Both the position numbers and the translations under genes were made by a program. A DNA stretch of 10,238 nucleotides. Source: an uncultured Flavobacteriaceae bacterium (GTDB taxonomy: Bacteria; Bacteroidota; Bacteroidia; Flavobacteriales; Flavobacteriaceae). Under the pieces are notes generated by a model. That model was given only the letters and a program-made list of their open reading frames with translations. It was not told the DNA's origin and did no database searches. The stretch is from NCBI GenBank assembly GCA_938074515.1, contig CALJFV010000207.1, positions 1-10,238 on the forward strand, given 5' to 3'. Numbering within the stretch: position 1 is the stretch's first letter; each line of letters begins with the position of its first letter. Below are positions 6,298 to 10,238 of this stretch, piece by piece.

Positions 6298-8111
6298 TAG
6301 ATGAATTTTTGTTCTAAATCCTGTGTGTCAAGGGTAATAAATGTGCGGCGCTGATTTGGAGAACGATCGGGCTCCTTGCAGGAAAATAGCTCATTAATTA
6401 AATCTCGTTGTTCTTGGACGGTTAATTTATGCCCAGATTTTATTGCCATTTTAGTCGCCAAAGAACGTGCCAAATTATCCATTGAACTAAAACCATCATT
6501 GGGTCGATCGTTCATTTCATCATCGAGGATTGCCAGCATGACTTTTTCGGCCTCATTTTCAGATAAACCTGCAGGTACAGCCTTCAACGCCATGGTGCTT
6601 TGTTCCAAATCAAAATCAAACCCGATACTTAAAAGTGCCTCCTCCATCTGGGCTGCGCACAAGGCCTGAACTGAATTTAATTCAATTTTTTGCGGAAACA
6701 ATTTTTGCTGTGAATCAGGCTCTTGAAGGGTTGCCGTACGTAAAAGACGTTCATAAATTATACGCTGATGCGCAAAATTTTGATGAACCACAATAAGCCC
6801 TTGCTTTATGGTGGTCACAATAAATTTATTTTGAATTTGCACCGTAATCTGATCCATTTCTTGAGCGTCCTCTTCAAAAAGGGTTCCGGTGACTTCTTGA
6901 CTCTCAACCTCCAGACCATGCCACGGTTCTTCGGCCTGCAATCCGACATAAAGGGATGACCAAGAACCTGCTTCTGGTTTTGGATGATACCCACTATTGG
7001 CAAAAGGATTAAAATCTGCATCCACCTCAATTTGAGGAATTTTTGGCGTCTGTCCTTGTAAAGAATAATGAGTATCCATACTCGAATCGCGCTCAAAATC
7101 AAGTAAAGGCATTATATTAAATTGTCCTAAACTGTGTTTTACGCAGGCTCTTAAAACCGCATAAATGGATTGTTCTTCCTCAAACTTCACCTCGGTTTTA
7201 GTGGGATGAATGTTGATGTCAATCGCCGCAGGATTGACTTTGAGAAAAAGAACATATCCCGGGTGAAATCCAGGCTTGATCATCCCCTCGAATGCAGCGT
7301 TCACTGCATGATTTAAATATGCACTTCTTATAAAACGATCATTGACAAAGAAGTATTGATCTCCTCGCGACTTTTTGGCAAATTCAGGTTTTAGAACAAA
7401 GCCCGAAACATGAACAATCTCCGTATTTTCCTCTACTGGAACTAAGCGTTCATTGGCTTTCCCTCCCAAAACAGAAACAATACGCTGTCGCACATTTGCG
7501 GCAGCATAATGAAATAAGTCATGGTCCTGATGAATCATTTTGAAGCCAATTTGACTGTGTGCCAGCGCAACACGATGAAACTCCTCAATACAATGTTTCA
7601 ATTCAATATGATCTCCTTTAAGGAAATTGCGCCGTGCTGGAATGTTGTAAAATAAATTTTTGACACTAACGACGGTCCCGGCCTGCATAACACAGGGACT
7701 CTGAGATACAACCTCACTGCCCTCGATAATACATTCAACGCCTTGAGGAGCCTCTAGGGTTTTGGTTTTTAGAGCGACATGAGCAATCGCTGCAATAGAG
7801 GCCATAGCTTCGCCTCTAAATCCTTTTGTACTCAAGGCAAATAAATCCTCTGCGGCAGAAATTTTGGAGGTGGCATGTCGGGCAAAACACAAAGACACGT
7901 TTTCTGGGGTCATTCCAGAGCCATTGTCAATGACTTGGATTAAGGTTTTACCTGCGCCCTTCAAGACTAAGGTGATTTGGGTTGCCCCAGCATCAACGGC
8001 GTTTTCCATGAGTTCTTTGACCACTGACGCGGGTCGCTGCACCACTTCGCCAGCAGCAATTTGATTAGCGACGTGTTCTGGTAATAGTATTATGTCTTTT
8101 GGGAGACTCAA
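6297..8111 (-). CDS. mutL: DNA mismatch repair protein MutL (TTG start; nuclease motifs apparently absent)
   Basis: MutL is the GHKL-ATPase mediator that links MutS mismatch recognition to strand removal. The 604-residue protein has all N-terminal ATPase motifs: NQIAAGEVVQRPASVVKELM with E33 (E. coli E29), N37, DNGSGM (62-67), ARHATSKI (77-84) and GFRGEA (97-102). The transducer follows to about 330, with VNDRFIRSA and NIHPTKTEVKF. A linker (about 335-415) leads to the C-terminal dimerisation domain (about 420-595). There the nuclease signature DQHA-x2-E-x4-E is replaced by HQNFAHQRIIYE (443-454), and CPHGRP by SPNQRR (584-589). The start must be TTG at 8111: a stop lies upstream at 8136-8138 with no ATG or GTG between, and the protein begins where homologues do. 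The TTG overlaps the previous stop as TTGA, the analogue of the ATGA junctions elsewhere here. Confidence 0.96.
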   Translation of the reverse strand: MSLPKDIILLPEHVANQIAAGEVVQRPASVVKELMENAVDAGATQITLVLKGAGKTLIQVIDNGSGMTPENVSLCFARHATSKISAAEDLFALSTKGFRGEAMASIAAIAHVALKTKTLEAPQGVECIIEGSEVVSQSPCVMQAGTVVSVKNLFYNIPARRNFLKGDHIELKHCIEEFHRVALAHSQIGFKMIHQDHDLFHYAAANVRQRIVSVLGGKANERLVPVEENTEIVHVSGFVLKPEFAKKSRGDQYFFVNDRFIRSAYLNHAVNAAFEGMIKPGFHPGYVLFLKVNPAAIDINIHPTKTEVKFEEEQSIYAVLRACVKHSLGQFNIMPLLDFERDSSMDTHYSLQGQTPKIPQIEVDADFNPFANSGYHPKPEAGSWSSLYVGLQAEEPWHGLEVESQEVTGTLFEEDAQEMDQITVQIQNKFIVTTIKQGLIVVHQNFAHQRIIYERLLRTATLQEPDSQQKLFPQKIELNSVQALCAAQMEEALLSIGFDFDLEQSTMALKAVPAGLSENEAEKVMLAILDDEMNDRPNDGFSSMDNLARSLATKMAIKSGHKLTVQEQRDLINELFSCKEPDRSPNQRRTFITLDTQDLEQKFI

Positions 8112-8401
8112 CGCACAAAAATTGATAAATCGAAGTCAATAATCCACAAAAACACCAAAGTGAACCAGGCAATAAGGATCCATACGGTGGCATTCCAAGA
8201 GGAATTTTCTCGATTGCGATATTTATTGCGTGCGGCATGCCATTGACCTGAATAGTCATTTTGGTTTAATGTATCCACATAATGATCAATTTTTGTTCCC
8301 GTTTGATTGCCATCCAATTGAGGTTTCCCTCGATAATATCGAGGGGTATAATTATAACGATTGTTCGTTTTAAGACGCTTTATTAAGGTAAATTTAATCA
8401 T
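8108..8401 (-). CDS. Small C-terminally anchored conserved protein between ribH and mutL
   Basis: This is a 97-residue protein of unknown function. From memory, similar small proteins sit at this place in many Flavobacteriia genomes and are often labelled 'riboflavin synthase subunit beta', which looks like a label carried over from the neighbouring ribH; nothing in the sequence resembles lumazine or riboflavin synthase. The first 70 residues are polar and basic, with the block NRYNYTPRYYRGKPQLDG (14-31) as the most distinctive part. A single hydrophobic segment (about 72-89) is followed by DFDLSIFVR at the C-terminus, giving a tail-anchored topology with most of the protein probably cytoplasmic. 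The ATG at 8401 lies 127 bases after ribH and 11 bases beyond a possible -7 promoter element. The stop overlaps the mutL TTG. That tight coupling and the retained order support a real gene. Confidence 0.85.
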   Translation of the reverse strand: MIKFTLIKRLKTNNRYNYTPRYYRGKPQLDGNQTGTKIDHYVDTLNQNDYSGQWHAARNKYRNRENSSWNATVWILIAWFTLVFLWIIDFDLSIFVR

Positions 8402-8412
8402 AATCCTATCAT

Positions 8413-8420
8413 CAAAAATA
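8413..8420 (-). promoter_or_regulatory. Possible Bacteroidota -7 element upstream of the tail-anchored protein/mutL group
   Basis: Read on the minus strand this is TATTTTTG, matching the TAnnTTTG consensus of Bacteroidota primary sigma promoters. It ends 11 bases before the ATG at 8401, so the leader would be only a few bases. No convincing TTTG -33 element is found at the expected spacing, so the call is weak. Confidence 0.28.
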
Positions 8421-8472
8421 AGGATTAAACAGAGTTATCCGGCCACATTTCGGTGGATTTTTCACCGCTGTA

Positions 8473-8482
8473 GTAGATCTAC
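8473..8482. repeat. 10-base perfect palindrome in the ribH spacer
   Basis: GTAGATCTAC is perfectly self-complementary. Its position between two genes suits a dimeric DNA-binding protein, but no regulator is nearby and a single palindrome of this length can occur by chance. No function is claimed. Confidence 0.3.
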
Positions 8483-8528
8483 ACAACATTACGCCGTAAA
8501 GTAAAAATGTTTTAAAAAAATCGCAGCG

Positions 8529-9011
8529 CTAGCCCAAAACTGCCATTTGAATTGCCGCAACAGCAGCCTCAACACCCTTGTTACCGTGTTTACCGCCGCT
8601 CCGGGCGCGCGCCTGTTCCATATTATGATCGGTCAAAACACAGAAAATTACCGGCATAATTCCAAGTAGATTCAAATCCTTAATCCCTTGAGCCACCCCT
8701 GAACAGACAAAGTCAAAATGTTTGGTTTCTCCTTCTACAACAGAACCAATGGCAATGATTGCATCCAATTCCTGATGATTGCTCATCATTTTTTGACATC
8801 CATAAATAAGCTCAAAACTCCCAGGCACATCCCACTGAAGTATTTGATCGTCTGTAAGCCCACAGCGCTTTAATGTCTCCAAGGCACCCTGTGCAAGCGC
8901 ATGGGTTATCTCAGAATTCCATTGGGCCACAACCACACCAATCTTTAAACCTGTAGCATCAGGCAATTGAGTTGGATCAAATTCAGATAAATTTTTTTGC
9001 ACCGTAGCCAT
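8529..9011 (-). CDS. ribH: 6,7-dimethyl-8-ribityllumazine synthase
   Basis: RibH condenses 5-amino-6-ribitylaminouracil with 3,4-dihydroxy-2-butanone 4-phosphate, the step before riboflavin synthase, and normally forms pentamers or 60-subunit shells. The 160 residues fit the family. Signatures are VVAQWNSEIT (27-36), where W31 takes the place of the aromatic residue that stacks on the substrate; WDVPGSFEL (60-68); GSVVEGETKHFD (89-100), with H98 the conserved catalytic histidine; and CVLTDHNMEQARARSGGKHGNKGVEAA (about 124-150), with R137 and K141 in the phosphate-binding part. The ATG at 9011 lies 3 bases after the stop of the TPR gene, so the two are cotranscribed. There is no FMN riboswitch-like leader, and no other riboflavin gene is in the window. 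Sequence is intact; identification is firm. Confidence 0.97.
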   Translation of the reverse strand: MATVQKNLSEFDPTQLPDATGLKIGVVVAQWNSEITHALAQGALETLKRCGLTDDQILQWDVPGSFELIYGCQKMMSNHQELDAIIAIGSVVEGETKHFDFVCSGVAQGIKDLNLLGIMPVIFCVLTDHNMEQARARSGGKHGNKGVEAAVAAIQMAVLG

Positions 9012-9014
9012 GGT

Positions 9015-9782
9015 TTACTGCGCTGCCTCAGCCTGAGATTTGTAGACTTTGGCTTGAGTTGCCTCAGCAACATCCCCAAACTCATCTACAATGCGTGTGA
9101 ATGCCTTTAGTGCCACTGCATTTTTTCCAAGGCGTAGTGCCGTTGTTCCCACTTTCAATAAATAGCGTGGTGTCGTCAAGGCATTATTGCTTAAATCAGC
9201 CGCCTGAAGATAATAACTTAAGGCCTCGTCGAATTGTTCTAGTTGAGCGAATGAGTCACCAATAACCCCTTTGGCCACTGGAGTCATCATCGCATCACTG
9301 CTGCTGAACCCATCGAGAAACTCGATCGCCTTGTCGTACTGACTTAAATTGAAATAAGCGACACCCGCTTGATATCGCGCTAAATCGCCCGCAGGTGTTC
9401 CGTCAAATTTGTCCGCAATGTCCAAGAGACCATAGCGACCGGCGTTACCGTTAAGGGCCATCATGTAGAGAGAGTCTTTTTGCACATCTGCAGTCAAAGC
9501 CTGCTCAAAGTAAGAGCTAGCTTGATATACTTCATTTGCCGCTTCAATTTGTTTTGGTTCAAAAACAAATTTCTGATAAGCAATATATCCAAGGACCCCA
9601 ATCGCGATCACTGCCACGACGGTAAAGATTGACTTTTGATTCTTTTCCACCCAAGCCTCGGTACGAGAAGCCCCTTCATCCAAGCTGCTAAACACCTCAG
9701 CTGTAGTACTTCCTGCCTCTAGCTCTACCTCTTTCTCTACGTTAGTCTTGGGCTTGTATCCGCGTTTTTTATAAGTCGCCAT
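9015..9782 (-). CDS. Single-pass membrane protein with tetratricopeptide-like repeats
   Basis: This is a 255-residue protein of the kind found just before ribH in Flavobacteriia; its role is unknown. A basic start (MATYKKRGYKPK) and an acidic stretch (about 16-37) form a short cytoplasmic head. One membrane helix (about 52-69) follows, leaving a C-terminal helical domain outside by the positive-inside rule. The helical part shows TPR-like pairs: ARYQAGVAYFNLSQYDKAIEF (about 135-155), VAKGVIGDSFAQLEQFDEALSYY (about 169-191) and LLKVGTTALRLGKNAVALKAF (about 208-228). This layout resembles E. coli YfgM, an ancillary factor of the secretion machinery; that is an analogy, not an assignment. The gene heads the minus-strand run, with a TATTTTTG box 19 bases before its ATG and ribH 3 bases after its stop. 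Confidence 0.85.
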   Translation of the reverse strand: MATYKKRGYKPKTNVEKEVELEAGSTTAEVFSSLDEGASRTEAWVEKNQKSIFTVVAVIAIGVLGYIAYQKFVFEPKQIEAANEVYQASSYFEQALTADVQKDSLYMMALNGNAGRYGLLDIADKFDGTPAGDLARYQAGVAYFNLSQYDKAIEFLDGFSSSDAMMTPVAKGVIGDSFAQLEQFDEALSYYLQAADLSNNALTTPRYLLKVGTTALRLGKNAVALKAFTRIVDEFGDVAEATQAKVYKSQAEAAQ

Positions 9783-9801
9783 AGTTGCTTAATTTGAGGG
9801 G

Positions 9802-9809
9802 CAAAAATA
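9802..9809 (-). promoter_or_regulatory. Probable -7 promoter element for the TPR-ribH transcript
   Basis: On the minus strand this reads TATTTTTG, fitting the Bacteroidota TAnnTTTG -7 element. It lies in a very AT-rich stretch 19 bases before the TPR gene ATG, which would give a leader of roughly a dozen bases. A clear TTTG -33 box at standard spacing is not seen. Spacing and location make it the better of the two promoter candidates here. Confidence 0.42.
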
Positions 9810-9859
9810 TGATTTTTATTATAATTTTAAAGTGAAAAATCAATAATTTGCGGTGATTT

Positions 9860-9881
9860 AGCGCGGCTTTGCTAATGCGCT
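9860..9881. repeat. Short GC-rich inverted repeat in the TPR/recF divergent spacer
   Basis: AGCGC (9860-9864) and GCGCT (9877-9881) are 5-base arms around 12 bases. It abuts and slightly overlaps a second inverted repeat at 9880-9899. The GC-rich patch stands out from the AT-rich surroundings. It could be an operator or chance; no RNA role is supported. Confidence 0.25.
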
Positions 9882-9899
9882 GAATTCCTTAGAACTCAG
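9880..9899. repeat. Imperfect 8-base inverted repeat in the TPR/recF divergent spacer
   Basis: CTGAATTC (9880-9887) and GAACTCAG (9892-9899) are complementary at seven of eight positions around a 4-base loop. In minus-strand RNA the odd position becomes a G-U pair, so the whole arm could fold there. It lies 15 bases before the recF start and about 100 bases before the TPR start, so it may be a binding site serving either gene. This is inference only. Confidence 0.3.
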
Positions 9900-9914
9900 T
9901 CCAAATTATTTTTT

Positions 9915-10238
9915 GTGTTTTTATCTGCTCTCGCTTTAGTCAATTACAAAAACTTTGAGGCCCGCTCCTTTGCATTTGACGCCAAAATAAATTGTTTTGT
10001 CGGCCCAAATGGCGTTGGAAAAACCAATGTGCTCGACGCTGTGTATCAATTGTCCTTTGGTAAGAGCTATTTTAATCCAGTGGCGTTACAAAACATAAAA
10101 CACGGCGAAGATTTTTTGGTCATTGATGGTACTTACCAAAAAAACGATCAAGAGGAACATGTGGTTCTGGGCATAAAAAAAGGCCAAAAGAAAACGATAA
10201 AGCGCAACGGAAAACCCTATGAAAAAATTAGTGATCAC
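9915..10238 (+). CDS. recF: DNA replication and repair protein RecF, N-terminal part (cut by window edge; GTG start)
   Basis: RecF is an SMC-like ATPase that helps load RecA at single-strand gaps with RecO and RecR. Only the first 108 residues are present; the frame runs off the right edge. The protein opens with the typical [19 protein letters not shown] (1-19), then [20 protein letters not shown] (25-44), which holds the Walker A loop GPNGVGKTN (30-38; K36 and T37 bind ATP phosphates and Mg). [10 protein letters not shown] and NIKHGEDF follow, both familiar from Bacteroidota RecF. The GTG at 9915 is the only start that gives the standard N-terminus: the frame opens after a stop at 9873-9875 and has no ATG before the Walker A motif. 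Walker B and signature motifs lie beyond the window. It is transcribed away from the TPR gene. Confidence 0.95.
   Translation, partial: MFLSALALVNYKNFEARSFAFDAKINCFVGPNGVGKTNVLDAVYQLSFGKSYFNPVALQNIKHGEDFLVIDGTYQKNDQEEHVVLGIKKGQKKTIKRNGKPYEKISDH

Larger units (their letters stand above)
8402..8528 (-). other. 127-base spacer between ribH and the small tail-anchored gene
   Basis: This is the only long gap inside the minus-strand run. It holds a 10-base perfect palindrome (GTAGATCTAC, 8473-8482), a 5-base-pair inverted repeat (CGGTG 8451-8455 with CACCG 8463-8467, 7-base loop) and a TATTTTTG box near the next start. No T-run follows the inverted repeat on the minus strand, so I do not call a terminator. 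I see no coding frame and no known RNA. It may mark a transcript boundary that lets the mutL group be expressed separately from ribH. Confidence 0.45.

Noticed and set aside
8451..8467. CGGTG/CACCG hairpin as a terminator after ribH
   Set aside because: The stem is only five base pairs and no T-run follows on the minus strand; a competing CCAC/GTGG pairing also exists.
9012..9014. FMN riboswitch or leader ahead of ribH
   Set aside because: Only three bases separate ribH from the preceding gene, and nothing like the conserved FMN aptamer is seen near the head of the transcript.
1..10238. Mobile elements, CRISPR arrays, tRNA/rRNA genes, phage or defence genes
   Set aside because: No transposase or integrase motifs, regularly spaced repeats, structured RNA signatures or att-like duplications were seen; nearly all of the window is core coding sequence.

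Overview
The window reads as a core chromosomal region of a Bacteroidota bacterium, most likely of the class Flavobacteriia. This rests on recognised protein families and their order, not on a search. The order is: a DUF5683 protein, dapB, a long lepB, a WbqC-like gene, an EEP-family membrane protein, two rhomboids, mutL, a small tail-anchored protein often mislabelled 'riboflavin synthase subunit beta', ribH, a TPR membrane protein and recF. The sequence is moderately AT-rich, starts generally lack clear Shine-Dalgarno sites, and two spacers contain TATTTTTG, which fits the Bacteroidota -7 consensus TAnnTTTG.

Layout. Positions 1-3634 (+ strand) hold a run of four genes: a DUF5683 protein cut by the left edge, dapB (lysine/peptidoglycan precursor synthesis), lepB (signal peptidase I) and a WbqC-like gene. 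The first three are joined by ATGA stop/start overlaps. This run meets an opposing one at 3635-3641 with a gap of only 7 bases. Positions 3642-9782 (- strand) hold, in transcription order, TPR protein, ribH, small tail-anchored protein, mutL, rhomboid A, rhomboid B and the EEP-family protein. Most junctions overlap or have very short gaps. The exception is a 127-base spacer after ribH that could carry a second promoter. The start of recF lies at the right edge on the + strand, diverging from the TPR gene across a 132-base spacer.

How the genes work together. This is mainly housekeeping: cell-wall precursor supply (dapB), protein export (lepB), mismatch repair and recombination (mutL, recF), riboflavin (ribH) and membrane proteolysis (two rhomboids). 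Shared transcription is inferred from spacing; no shared pathway is evident. I see no mobile element, CRISPR array, RNA gene, phage gene or defence cassette, and I do not claim a new system. The points most worth a second look are the MutL C-terminus, which appears to lack the nuclease metal-site motifs; the uncharacterised tail-anchored protein; a rhomboid with a long loop before its active serine; and three non-ATG starts (mutL, wbqC-like, recF), of which the mutL start is supported by a TTGA overlap.
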